Shown here piece after piece: positions 45,502 to 56,822 of a DNA stretch of 64,000 bases. Position 1 is the first letter of the stretch, and each line of letters begins with the position of its first letter. The DNA is from Nepenthes gracilis. Lineage: Eukaryota > Streptophyta > Magnoliopsida > Caryophyllales > Nepenthaceae. Location of the stretch: positions 9,676,627 through 9,740,626 of the forward strand of contig BSYO01000035.1 of the NCBI GenBank assembly GCA_033239525.1, in the 5' to 3' direction. Both the position numbers and the translations under genes were made by a program. Under the pieces are notes generated by a model that was not told the origin of the DNA, did not search any database, and saw only the letters and a list, made by a program, of their open reading frames with translations.

Positions 45502-45600
45502 AGCTAAACGATTGAGAAAACTCCAAACTCCATTTTCACACAGGCCCGTCCTCCAAGTTGCACCACCAGCCTGTGTCGACGCATCCATTTGATAGAATCC
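45105..45600. other. Spacer between the Reina-like fragment and the host gene
   Basis: AT-rich to 45270, then a better-balanced stretch (45280-45440) that can be read on the minus strand as a 60-codon frame with RRRRHVVPMKRGR. I cannot assign it; it might be a host exon or chance. An AG dinucleotide tract and a stretch with CGTCCTCC / CTGTGTCGACGC follow. Confidence 0.3.
45471..45496. repeat. AG dinucleotide microsatellite
   Basis: About 13 AG units, ending in ATGAC. It lies 450 bp upstream of the hybrid proline-rich gene. GA repeats are common in plant promoters. Confidence 0.95.
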
Positions 45601-45602
45601 TT

Positions 45603-45610
45603 CCACGTGG
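45603..45610. promoter_or_regulatory. G-box-type palindrome CCACGTGG
   Basis: A perfect CCACGTGG, the core target of plant bZIP/bHLH factors, about 250 bp upstream of the TATA box of the proline-rich gene. Role inferred from sequence and place only. Confidence 0.5.
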
Positions 45611-45859
45611 GTCACTTTCACTTCTTTTTTCTTCCATTACTAATCTTTTATTAAATAAGAGTTACCCAATGAATAAAACTCAAACCATAAAATGGGTTTG
45701 AAGAAGGATTACTTTATAAACATAACGTGTATAGTATCACATTATATAATTATTTAAAAATGATCATTTTCACAAATTAAGCAAATAAATATGGACCAAA
45801 TAACAAGTCCTCCTTCATTATATTATTAATTTTTTTGCAATCCTTTCCTAAATTTCCAC

Positions 45860-45867
45860 TATAAAAA
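45860..45867 (+). promoter_or_regulatory. TATA box of the hybrid proline-rich gene
   Basis: TATAAAAA in the context CACTATAAAAACC, 82 bp upstream of the ATG. Position and context are typical for a compact plant promoter, with transcription expected to start near 45890-45900. Confidence 0.75.
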
Positions 45868-45948
45868 CCTAAGCTCACTACTCCATTTTGCCATCCCCAA
45901 CACTTGATCAAGAATCCATCTTTCTTGTAGTCTCTAGTGAAAGCTAGG

Positions 45949-46330
45949 ATGGCTAATTCTAAGGTCCTCGCAACACCTACCCTCCTGCTGGCGCTGAACA
46001 TTTTGTTCTTCACTTTGGTGAGCTCAACTGGGACATGCCCACCACCAAAGAGCCCCAAAGCCCCATCACCGCCAGCTGCCGGCACCTGCCCAATGGATGC
46101 CCTTAAGTTGGGAGTGTGTGCCGACCTGTTGAATGACTTGATTGGGCACTCCTCCGAAAAGCCCTTGCTGCAGCTTGCTTGAGGGTTTGGCAGATTTAGA
46201 GGCTGCTGTCTGCCTTTGCACTGCCATTAAGGCTAATGTCTTGGGCATTGGTCTCGATATCCCTGTCTCTCTTAGCCTGTTGCTCAACTACTGCGGCAAG
46301 AAGGTGCCCTCTGGCTTCCAATGCGCCTAA
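45949..46330 (+). pseudogene. Hybrid proline-rich / eight-cysteine-motif protein (DC2.15/EARLI1-like), frameshifted
   Basis: ATG at 45949 opens MANSKVLATPTLLLALNILF, a clear signal peptide, then a short Pro/Ser-rich part (CPPPKSPKAPSPPAAG) and the start of the eight-cysteine motif ([21 protein letters not shown]). The frame then shifts: the original frame stops at 46180-46182, while the other frame continues [18 protein letters not shown], then [24 protein letters not shown] and a TAA at 46330. All eight cysteines are present across the two frames. The Cys2-Cys3 interval is 46 nt, where relatives usually have 57, so one 11-bp deletion explains both the four missing residues and the frameshift. 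Such proteins are secreted to the wall-membrane interface. As it stands only a truncated product is possible. Confidence 0.9.
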
Positions 46331-46561
46331 TTGAAGAACATATATTTGTGCGTGTACAACACCAAATTTCACTGTTTGTTTTGTGTGTCTACACTTCAGA
46401 ATGGATAGCTAATTATGAATATGCATTTTGGATGTTCTATTTACACATAATTATGGGGTTTTATTTGTAAAATAATGGGTCAAGGTCCCTTGCCTTCACC
46501 TAATTATCCTAAATATTGTTGTAGCCGTTGTCAATTCAAGTGGCCTCTTTGAGGGTCTTTC

Positions 46562-46567
46562 AATAAA
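46562..46567 (+). terminator. Candidate poly(A) signal of the hybrid proline-rich gene
   Basis: AATAAA 232 bp after the stop, in a T-rich stretch. Plausible for a plant 3' UTR of about 250 nt. Other A-rich hexamers lie nearby. Confidence 0.4.
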
Positions 46568-46599
46568 TTTGTTTCATGTTACATAATGTCGGGACTCCC

Positions 46600-49500
46600 A
46601 TTTTAGTCAGATATGGAATACACGTATCCTTTGATTACGGTGACAATATTCAAATGTGACAGAAATTAAGGGCTAAAAGTACCAAAACAATCTTCATTCT
46701 ATGTAGGAAGAAATATTATATACATATTACTCTTGCCGGATAAAATTATATTTAATGTATTTTTCTTATATAATTCTTTAATTGATCTAATTTTTAAAAT
46801 AATTTATCATCTTTAGATTTTTATTATCTAAATAAATTGTCTAGTTCAAAACTAAGTTACATAAATAGCTTAAAAATTTCATTACAAATTTCTTTGAAAA
46901 ATCTAAAGGAATTTAAAAGTCCTAATTGAAATGCGTATTCTTATTTTAAAATATATATGCCATATAAATAATTTGATAAATAAGTCGGATAGAAACTAAA
47001 TAAATTTTTAATCAATATTTGAATAGTTAATTTGTAATTTAAATCTCTTTTTTTATTTAAAAGCTGTACTTTATAGAATATTTTGTTAACAAAAGCTTGG
47101 ATTAACTCCCTCCTCCTTTTTCTCTTGGGGCTAAGTAACAAGCATTAGTATTAGTTTCTTCAGTTTGACAATGGTTTTAATTTTAAGAATATTTCTAAAC
47201 CTTAATTTGGTAATTAGCTTGGGATCAGAATTGTGTCCACTCTAATGGATGGCTGGGAGATTCTGCTCTGCAAAGTAAAATTTTGTCCCATATTTAATTT
47301 TTTTATATAAAATTTGTGTTAAAAAAATATTATATTTAAGATAAAATCCCTACTCTATAAAGTAAGGACCCCCTGTGGGTATGCTCTCTCTTTGAACAAT
47401 ATTACAAGCGCAAGCTAACAAATTCATATACAATTTCTAATGGAAATCTAGCCAAATCCATGCCTACCAAAAGAAAAGTATATAATCTATTTCCTTTTTC
47501 TCTTTTCATAACAAGATGGTTAACTATTATTTTATAAACTACGATCAGACTCTAAATATATAAAATTTTATCCACAAATACCACATATCAAGTTAAATAT
47601 AAAAATAAAAATTTGTATGAATCAAATTTGTTGTCATGAATCCAGTGGAGACCCTCCGAATTACACTTATAAAATGCAGTAAGTCATATTTAGTATAAAT
47701 GTAAAAGGGTTATGATAATTGTTAAGGTGTGCAACCCAGCATGCAATATGCATGGAAATGACCAAAATCAACTTAGGTTATACCAACACGGGGTTAGATG
47801 AAAATTATGACTATTATAACGGGACCAAAAATTGTAATTCTGTCCTTTTATAATTAAAATTGAACTGATTCAAGCTAATATTTTCTATTTTTAAATATTT
47901 TTAATTATAAAAAAATACCTAAAAATTATAATTTTTAAAATGGAATTTATCTAAAACAAAAGATTCAATTTTATGGAAAAAAAATTATAATTTGGGCATG
48001 ATTTTTTCTAATTTGGTCGGTCATTTTTACTCATAATCATGTCAACCTAAAAAATAATCACCCATATTTTTTCAGTCATATCTATTTATAATACTCATAT
48101 ACTATAACTATCTCATATAAATTTAATTATTCAAGTATTATAATCTGATCAGATCTATGCTGATTAATTTTGATAAAAAGACAACTAGTTTATGTCACCT
48201 TAATTATTTCAGAGAAGTATAGATGAGTATGGTGGTGCCAGCGGATGACGAACCCTAGCACCAACAGGGACCAGTGCAGCTTGTGGCTGATATTAGCTTG
48301 TTGGGGGATTTTAGCTTAAGATATATATTACATAAAGCATTTTTCTTAATTTTAAGTTTTTTTTTAATATTTTCTCTTCTAAAGGTATTACAAAACATTT
48401 ATTTTGTGGCATTTGTTTGATGGGCAAATAAGAATCCCAATCCAATAAATTATAAAATATACAAAAAATTAAAGATGTGAAAATTTTCAACAATTGCAGC
48501 TTCATTCAACTCGTGAAACGCCCATCTCCACCGCTATATTATAATCATTATTATGACATTCGTTTGACAGGCAAATTTGAATCCCCATCCAATAAATTAT
48601 AAAATATACAAAAAATCAAAGATGTGAAAATTTTCAATAATTTCGGCTTCATTCAACTAATGAAATACCCATCTCACTCGCTATATTATAATCATTTTTT
48701 TTTTTCAAAAATTATTGTAAGAATATATTTGGATAAAAAAGAAGACAAAATAAAAATAATTGGAAAAGATATTTTCTGGGGTTTGCATAGGAGAAAAAAA
48801 TTTAGAAAAAATAGCATGAAAAAAATATATATTGGCATTTTATTGAAAATATTTTTTATTTGAAAATCAAGTGAAAAATCAAAAAAAAAAAATGGAAGGA
48901 AAAAAAAATCAAAATTTCACATTAAAAGCATATATTTTTATTATCAAATACATTTCTTGAAAATTTAATTTTTTTCAATATGAATTATTATAGCATTCAA
49001 AGAAAAAAAATATATATTTTTTTTTATTTTTTTTTTTATTATATATTTTTTTAATCCAAACATACCCTGAATACTAGAAACTATAATTTTAATTTATGGT
49101 GGTGGATTTTGGCATTAGATTTTATAGGCAAGGTGGTAATGCAGAAGGATAGTGTGAATGGTAAATTAATAGACAAATTGATCTTCAATTTTTAACTCCA
49201 AATATAAATGTTTGTGAAATATAGCGAATAAAAAAAAAAAAAGTCCCTATAGATAAATCATATTTCAAAGTTCATGGTCTATACTACAAGAAAATTATTT
49301 ATAATCACTGACAGAAAAAATTAAATAAAATTCAACTGAAAATAAAATATGCAAGAAGCTAATCACTTATAGAAGGTTTGAATTTGCGATTGCTCCTGGA
49401 TTCATGTGCTATTGAGTTCCACAAACAATTGCTTGGAAGTGCAAGTTGGTCAAAATTATAATATTATCATTTTAAATATAAGATTTTTTATTTTTTATTA

Positions 49501-49795
49501 TTAAAGTTAATATTATTTTAAAAGTGATAATGAGTAGTGATTAAGATAATAATTCAATTTACTATCTTAATTTTAACATTCCATATTGCCAAGTTAATGT
49601 CAAATAATAGAAAATAAAAAAAAGTCTAATACTTTAAAAGATCATAATGCAAAGATCACTTGTAATTTCCAAACTAAGGTGTTGGGAAATTTTTCATGGC
49701 ACTCCTTAAAAAAAAAAATTTATTTAATAGGAATGATTCTCGAACTATATAAAAAAAAAGGATGAATTTTTCCATACCAAAGAAATGAAAGGGAA
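46600..49795. other. AT-rich non-coding DNA
   Basis: No gene supported. Contains long A/T homopolymers (for example 49005-49050), scattered short ORFs without family resemblance, and the tandem duplication at 48395-48695. No LTR ends or inverted ends were recognised. Confidence 0.6.
48395..48695. repeat. ~150-bp tandem duplication
   Basis: Two adjacent copies (about 48395-48545 and 48546-48695) share CCAATAAATTATAAAATATA, AAGATGTGAAAATTTTCAA, CTTCATTCAACT and CTATATTATAATCATT in order. They differ at roughly one base in ten. Non-coding. Confidence 0.85.
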
Positions 49796-49800
49796 CTCGT

Positions 49801-50582
49801 TGTTGGCGCAAAACGGAAGACACAGTGACCCGGCAGATGGATCACTCGGACAGCAATAGAGCAGAGCTATCGGACAGATGGCTAAAAGTAGATATAGAAA
49901 AATGAGAGAAACACACGGTAGATTTTAACGTGAAAAGACCCTTCTTCAACTAAGAGAAAAATTACCAAAGAATACACTATAAATAATTGATTGTTTACAA
50001 GAATGTTAGCTACACAAAATCCAAACAAAAGAAAATAATTACAAGTGTATATCACTCAATCTCTCTCTAGAAAGTATCTCATTCTCTATCTTTATAACAA
50101 GACTTGACCCACAGCTCTCTCAAAGCATGCTCCAAGTGATTGCCTCTCACATTTCACGACACTTCTTCTCTCCAGTAAGGGCACAAGCCTATATATACAC
50201 ATGAGGTCCAGTGGTCGACTAGCCACCCTAGCAATAGGGTGGCAGGATCACGCCTCGTAGGCCTGCCGTGGCAGGCGCACACCCGGGGTGCCAGAGTGGT
50301 AGGCCTGACATCCTTGAAAGTTGTAATCGCCTCAACCTCTAATCAGAGTGGGTCAACTGCCCACCTACGAGACGCGGCTATAGCAGGCCTACAGAGAGAG
50401 AGAGAGTCAACACCTAGGCTTTCAAAGTCCTCGTCCACGTCCTCAACTACCTCTCGGACATGTTTCCTTCAACGAGTCCTCGTCCGTCTTAACAGGCTTC
50501 TCAGATTACTCCAAAAGTCCGCGTCCATTTTTTTCCTTTTAAGTCCGCGGACAAAAATACCACGAAGGGAGTAACCCCAATA
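49801..50582 (-). repeat. 3' LTR of the Copia element
   Basis: Starts TGTTGGCGCAAAACGG and ends CCCCAATA (ancestral CA changed to TA). Direct repeat of 54631-55406 with moderate divergence. The purine tract (minus-strand GAGAGGAAGTT) adjoins it at 50583-50593. Confidence 0.92.
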
Positions 50583-50591
50583 AACTTCCTC

Positions 50592-52180
50592 TCACGACCG
50601 AATGGGAGTGAAGTTAGTTAGACCGGCAATATCACAACATGCTTTCAGCTTTCCCTTTGGCAAAACATTAGTCAATATGTCCGAGCCATTGTCATCCGTT
50701 CGGACTTTTCTAATTGATAGCTGCCCATCATCAAAAACATCTCTCACCCAATGATATCGCACGTCAACGTGCTTTGACTTGAAATGGAATGAGGAGTTTT
50801 TACACAAGTGAACGGCACTTTGGCTATCGTAGAGGATCTCATACGTTTCTTGCCTTAGACCCAACTCTTGGATGAATCTTTTCATCGAAAGCATTTCTTT
50901 GCAGGCCTTTGTCACGGTAATGAACTCTGCCTCCGTAGTCGAGAGAAAGACGCATTTCTGCAACTTGAACTGCCAGGAGACCGCCCCTACCGCAAATTTC
51001 ACCAAGTATCCAGACGTTGATTTCTGAGAATCAACGTCCCCGGCCATATCGGTGTCCATGTACCCAACCAGCTGAAGCTTCTCTCCTCCAAACTGCAAAC
51101 CCATCTTTGAAGTCCCACGGAGATATCTAAAAATTCACTTTACCGTGGACCAATGCTTCATCCCTGGGTTTGAGAGAAAATGGCTCACAAGACCAACCGC
51201 ATGAGCAATGTCCGGCCGCGTACATCAGACTATCTACGGCCAAGGAGTAAGTATCTTACCATGCGTGCCTTCTCAGTGTCCGAAGACGGACACTGCTGCT
51301 TGCTCAGCCTAAAATGGTTGGCCAAAGGAGTACTGACAGGCTTGGAGCTTTCCATGTTGAATCGTTGAAGCACCTTTTTAACATAGCTTTACTTGGATAG
51401 CCAGAGTTTTTTATCCCTTCGGTCACGAAATATTCTGATCCCAAGAATCTGTTTCATCGGTCCGAAGTCTTTCATGGCAAAAGACTGCTCCAATTGCTCT
51501 TTCAGCTCCTTGATCCGAGCACTATTCTGTTCGACAACCAACATGTCGTCCACATAAAGGAGGAGGATGATGAAGTTGTTTTTCAAAAATCTTCAGACAA
51601 AGACAAAGTGGTCGGAAGTAGTCTCATGGTATCCTCATCCGACCATGACAGACTCAAACTTTCGGTACCACCGTCTCGGAGATTGCTTCAACCCGTACAA
51701 GCTCTTCTTCAAATGACAGACTAATCCTTCCTTCCTTTTGACTTCAAAACCATTTGGTTGTTCTATGTTGATCTCTTCCTCAAGATCTCCATGTAGAAAT
51801 GTTGTTGGACGTCCAGTTGCTCAATCTCTAGATCCAAAAGCTGCTGCCAGTCTGAGCACCACACGGACCGAGGACATCTTAACAACCGGTGCAAAGATTT
51901 CATCAAAGTCAACACCCTTGCATTGACTGAAGCCATTCACCACAAGCCGTGCCTTGTATCTTTGCTTCCTAGAGTCCTCGATCGTCTTCAGTCGGAAGAC
52001 CCACTTATTTTTCAGGGCCTTCTTCCCCTTGGGCAGCTTCGCTAGCTCAAAGGTATGGTTCTCATAAAGAGAGGTCATTTCTTCCTTCATGGACTCAAAC
52101 CATTTATCCTTCTGAGCGCTACACATGGCCTCACCGAAATCTTCAGGTTCTCCAGTATCAATGAGGAAGACATACTCACT
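50592..52180 (-). pseudogene. Copia reverse transcriptase and RNase H
   Basis: The frame 52126-51821 gives KNKWVFRLKTIEDS, then YKARLVVNGFSQ, GVDFDEIFAPVVKMSSVR. Downstream come LLYVDDMLVV (the YVDD active site kept) and FAMKDFGPMKQILGIRI (51586-51389). RNase H follows (51104-50592) with TDMAGDVDSQKSTSGYL, LSTTEAEFI and CKEMLSM, ending KGKLKACCDIAGL. Several stops and frameshifts (for example around 51150-51380 and 51600-51800) separate the pieces. Confidence 0.9.
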
Positions 52181-52659
52181 TGTTGGCAGGCGGATGGACG
52201 GACGAACGTCTCTCCCTGGACGATCGTCTCTCCCTGGACGATCGTCTCACAGAGGCCACCTCGGCCTTTTGAGGGGCCAAATCTTCAACCTGATTCTCTT
52301 GAGGCATTGGAATCGCCTCATCATGGTTGCCAGCCACTCTTTGTCCGCCGACATCGGACTCAAGAGGCACTGGACGGATAGTTTCAACATCAACTCTATC
52401 CGTCCGGGAAGTATTGGGTTGAGACTTCTTCTCTTTTCCAATATCCTCGATGGTCTCTTCTTCAACAAAGACCACATCTCGAGACCGGACTAGCTTCCTT
52501 TCCACGGGGTTATAGAATCTATACCCAAGCCCATCCTCGCCATAGCCTAAAAAGACACATTACTTTGTCTTCGGCTCTACCTTGCTCCTCTCATCTCTCG
52601 GAACATGAACAAATGCCTTGCAGCCGAATGTCTGAAGATGGTCGTGAGCTGGCTCCTTC

Positions 52660-53515
52660 TAAGTCTAGATCCTTTTTGGGACTTCCCCGTCCAAAGGTTT
52701 ACTGGGCGACCGGTTAATCACGTTAGCGGCCCTCTTCAAGGCCTCAGCCCAAAAGGATCCCGGAAGCCCAGCTTCGGACAACAAGCACCTGACCCTTTCC
52801 ATCAGGGTGCGGCTCATCCTCTTGGCCATGCTGTTCAATTGTAGCATCTTTGGTGGAGTCCTCTGATGTTTGATGCTGTGTGCTCGACAATAGACATCAA
52901 AAGTCCCAATATACTCTCCACCGTTGTCACTCTGGACGGCCTTCATCTTCCTCCCGGTTTCACGCTCAATGAGGACTTGAAACTGCTCAAAGATTCCCGC
53001 GACCTGATCCTTGGTTTTGAGCGGGAACACTCACAGCTTCCTCCAACAATCGTCAATGAATGAGACAAAATACTGCGCTCCTCCAAAAGACCTTTCCGGG
53101 AGAGGACCACACACATCTGAGTGGACAAGTTCTAGGACTTCGGACCTTCTAGATGATGTGTCTCCCTGAAAGGAGACTCTCCGTTACTTTCCCGCCATGC
53201 AGTGAGAGCAAGTCATCGACCTTTCTTCATCCAACTTTGAGATGAGACCCTTCTTGGGCAGATGTCTCATGCCCCTCTCACTCATGTGTCCGAGCCTTTT
53301 ATGCTATAGGCCCGAGGACTCCACACATCTTGTGACATTCACCTCTGCTACCTCGGCCTTAGCTTTCAGCTTATAAAGGCCTGAGGTCTTTCCTCCTCGG
53401 GCAACCACCATGGATCCCTTCGTCAGCTTAAAATCGCCGTCACAAAAGACACTGCAGTAGCTTTCGTCATCAAACTGTCCTACTGAAATGATATTCATAC
53501 GAATATCTGAGACAT
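52660..53515 (-). pseudogene. Copia pre-integrase and integrase, catalytic Glu lost
   Basis: The pre-integrase part (about 53498-53190) ends in a CSHCMAGK knuckle. The integrase core (53030-52665) reads VQSDNGGEYIGTFDVYC, then LNSMAKRMSRTLMERVRCLL and GSFWAEALKRAANVINRSP. In Copia integrases the segment NGxAERMNRT carries the third catalytic residue; here it is MAKRM, with Lys instead of Glu. A stretch of upstream frame near 53140-53170 is also broken. Confidence 0.88.
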
Positions 53516-54520
53516 GTCAGACGTCCCTCAGAATCAATCGAGCTCCATTATTTATCACCAAGGAGACGTCGCCCCGTCCAGTGATCTCGAATGTCTCCAT
53601 GTTGCCCATCTTTAACACTCCGGGGGCACTCGGAGTGTAAGTAGAGAACAGCTCTCTCCTGGAGGTGACATGTATGGATACACCAAAATTCACCACCCAA
53701 TCAGACGCCTGCTCGGCCACAGTTACAGAGTCCTCAGACTCGCAGGCCAAAAAGAAGTCACCTCCTATGACAACAGAGATCGATGACTCTTCCTCACCAC
53801 GTCTCTTTTCTCCCCTATCCTTTCCAGCGTTTTGACGCTTCCACTTATAACAAAACCTCTTAATGTGGCCCTTCTTGCCACAATGATGGCACTCTATGTT
53901 CTGGTACCGAGAATGAGACTTGCTCTGTCCATTGTCTTTAGACTTTGGGCCACGTTCTCGGCTCCTTCCCCTTGATTTGGTGACAAGGATCTCGGAGTGC
54001 TGAGAGGTAGACGTACCTTGAGACCGCCGTCTCATCTTCTCGTTCAGCACAGCTCCTTTAGCTATCTCCAAAGTCACCACGCCGTCAAGAGCTGTGTTGG
54101 CAATGATGATCCTCATGACCTCCCATGAGTCCGGGAGGGTTGCCAGGAGCCAGAGTCTGAGCACCTCATCATCAAATTTGATCCCCATGCTACCCAGGCG
54201 ATCCACACAGCCCTGAAATTTGTTCATGTGGTCGGCAACAGATGAGCCGTCCCTGTACCAAATCTGCATTAGCCTCATCAAGTGAAAGATTTTGTTATTG
54301 CCAGTCTCGGAGGCGTAGAGTTTTTACAATTTCTCCCAAAGCTCTTTGGCATTCGTTTTTCCCGAACGTGGTTGTACACATTGTCATCCACAAACTGTCT
54401 GATGTAACCGCACACTTGCTTGTGTTCCAGCACCCACTCCTCGTCCTTTTTTTCCGCCGACTTTTGTGTGGCAAAAATCGGATTGCTCATGGACTTCACA
54501 AAGAACAAGTCTGACATATT
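53516..54520 (-). pseudogene. Copia Gag and protease, catalytic Asp lost
   Basis: The N-terminal Gag frame (54517-54281) is followed by a 254-codon frame to 53517. Gag has a capsid part (DHMNKFQGCVDRLGSMGIKF, WLLATLPDSWE), a basic linker and an intact CHHCGKKGHIKRFC knuckle. The protease site reads DWVVNFGVSIHVTS, where relatives have W-x-x-DSGAS; the catalytic Asp is Asn. An ~80-codon gap between the two frames contains a frameshift near 54330-54360. Confidence 0.9.
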
Positions 54521-54630
54521 GCTCTTCTAAGTGTCAAAGTTGGTTCCGTTTAAGCAAGTCATTTTGGTTCCTACCTCCATAGCAGCCAGCAACAAGGTCA
54601 CCTTTCAAAGAACCTATCTCTGATATCATT

Positions 54631-55406
54631 TGTTGGCCCAAAACGGAAGACAGGGTGACCGGGCGGACAGATCACTCGGACAGCAACAGAGCAGAGCTCT
54701 CGGATGGACTGTCAAAAGTAGAGATAGAAAAATAAGAGAAACACACACGAGATTTTAACGTGAAAAGACCCTTCTTCAACTAAGGGAAAAATCATCAAAG
54801 AATACACTATAAACAATTGATTGTTTACAAAAATATTAGTTACACAAAGCCCAAACAAGAAAAAATAATCACAAGTGTATATCACTCAATCTCTCTCTAG
54901 AAAGTATCTCTCTCCATCTTTACAACAAGGCTTGCTCACAGCTCTCTCAAAGCATGCTCCAAGTGATTGCCTCTCACACTTCACGGCCCTTCTTCTCACC
55001 AGCAAGGGCACAAGTTTATATATACACATGAGGCCTAGTGGTCGACCAGCCACTCCCAGTAGGGTGGCAGGACCACGCCTCCTAGGCCTACTGTGGCAAA
55101 CGCACGCCCGGCGTGCCAGAGTGGCAGGCCTAACACCCTTGAAAGTTGTAGCCGCCTTAACCTCTAATCAGGGTGGGTCAACTGCCCGCCTGCGAGATGC
55201 GGTTACAGCAGGCGTACGGAGAGAGAGAGAGTCAACGCCTAAACTTTCAGAGTCCTCGTCCATGTCCTTAGCTACCTCTCGGACATGTCTCCTTCAACGA
55301 GTCCTCGTCCGTCTTGATAGTCTTGTCGGACCATTCCAAAAGTCCGCATCCATTTTTTCCTTTTGAATCCGCGGACAAAAATACCACGAAGAGAGCGACC
55401 TCAACA
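54631..55406 (-). repeat. 5' LTR of the Copia element
   Basis: Starts TGTTGGCCCAAAACGG and ends CCTCAACA. Next to it, on the minus strand, lies the tRNA-Met-type primer site. ORFs called across it (54875-55366) are not genes. Confidence 0.93.
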
Positions 55407-56257
55407 CTCGTGTTAAGGGTGACATGAAAATCTTAATTCTGTTGAGGTCATACGTCCTTAATATCTGAAAATAATAATTTTATTAATGAAATCTCCATTA
55501 ATTTCAAATAAAAATTGTAGCATAAAAATCATAGATTAATTATGTCTTCCATCTGGGTGGTCTCATATATATATATTTTTTCTGTGGCCTTTGTCACCCA
55601 TTTACGTGAGACTGCTCATAATACAGAGCTTCATGTGGTTGTCGTTGTGGCACCGATAGTAGACTTGGTGATTCTTCCTCATTATCTTACTGATCATTCT
55701 TCAGCTCTTCTACACGTTCATGTCTCGGGTATTGGACTTTATTCTACCATAACTCTCACCCTTTTTATTTTATTGAAACACTATTGTTTCATTCAAACAC
55801 CGCATTTAGTGAATTTTAAATTTAGAATTCTTATCATCTATATCCCAACCTCGATCTAAAGCCAAAGCAAAAAAGCTTTCACTAAACCAAGAAGCATTCA
55901 TTTGTACAATGACTTAATTGATAAGAAACTATGCTAATATCGTTAGATCACTCGGTGGCATTTTTTCTATCCCAACACACATTTCTTAGACATATTGAAG
56001 GAGATTGGTACGTTGCTCGTTTAGGTAATTCATGGCATGGCAGCTGATTGTCTACACTTATTTATCTCCCAATCAGTAGACCAGACGAGGAGGTCCACTA
56101 GGTTTTTGAATCGCTTGAAATTTTGTGAATATTGTGAATGTAGAATTTTGTGATGACAATTGAAACTAAAAAAGCATATTTCTCTCCTCTCCCGCCCTCT
56201 CGTCTCCGTTTCTTCCCTGTCCGGCAATCTGGCAAGGCTGCCATCCTCGCATTTTCC

Positions 56258-56822
56258 TGAACTGTCTGCTATCTCCCTCTTCATTGATTTCTCTCATCCC
56301 ACTCGGCGAAACTATCATCCCCATCAGTCAACAGCATAATTTTATGAGTAGTTTTTTCTGGCATTAAATGGGATCCGAAGGGCTGCGACGCCGGAAGCAC
56401 GTCTCAGCCCGTTCTACTCTTGTTTGGCCGTCGGATAAAAAATCCGACAGCCATATTTAAAAAAAAAAAAAAAAACTTAAGAAAAATAAAAAAATAATAA
56501 TAATCATTTTTTTAAAATTAAATAACAAATAAATTATCAAAATAAAAAAATAATATTAAATTATTTTTTTAATATATATACATCTCATCGTCGGTTTATT
56601 TCATCAGACAGCTATATGCACACTGTACGAGCTGCAACACCTTTCCCACGTTGCAGCCCCTCGTTCCCATTAAATGGGCTATTTTGGATTATTTGAGTTA
56701 TTCTTATGTATATGTATCATAGCACTGTTTGCTATCTCTCTCTTCATTAATTTCTCCCATCCCACTTGCCGAAATTTAATGCGTAATTTTATGAGTAATT
56801 TTTTGTGGCTTCCAATGGGCCT
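56258..56822 (+). repeat. Imperfect direct repeat, ~100-bp units 470 bp apart
   Basis: 56258-56372 and 56727-56822 share CTGT.TGCTATCTC.CTCTTC, TTTCTC.CATCCCACT, ATAATTTTATGAGTA-type and TTTTTT.TGGC motifs in order. The first copy is longer by about 20 bp. Between them lies an AT-rich stretch with GCGACGCCGG and CCGTCGGATAAAA motifs. Confidence 0.7.

Larger units (their letters stand above)
49801..55406 (-). mobile_element. Full-length but inactive Ty1/Copia retrotransposon, target duplication CTCGT
   Basis: Two ~0.78-kb LTRs in direct orientation flank a 4-kb interior whose genes read on the minus strand in Copia order: gag, protease, integrase, RT, RNase H. CTCGT lies at 49796-49800 and 55407-55411. 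The primer site (TGATATCAGAGATAGG on the minus strand next to 54630) is a degenerate tRNA-Met type. Key catalytic residues in protease and integrase are changed and there are several stops. The domain style resembles Tork/Tnt1-type elements. A solo LTR of the same family lies at 25811-26597. Confidence 0.95.

Noticed and set aside
55542..55859. Possible plastid-derived membrane protein (weak resemblance to photosystem I core helices)
   Set aside because: Only spacing of a few hydrophobic and His residues matches; no continuous identity, and the flanks are not plastid-like.
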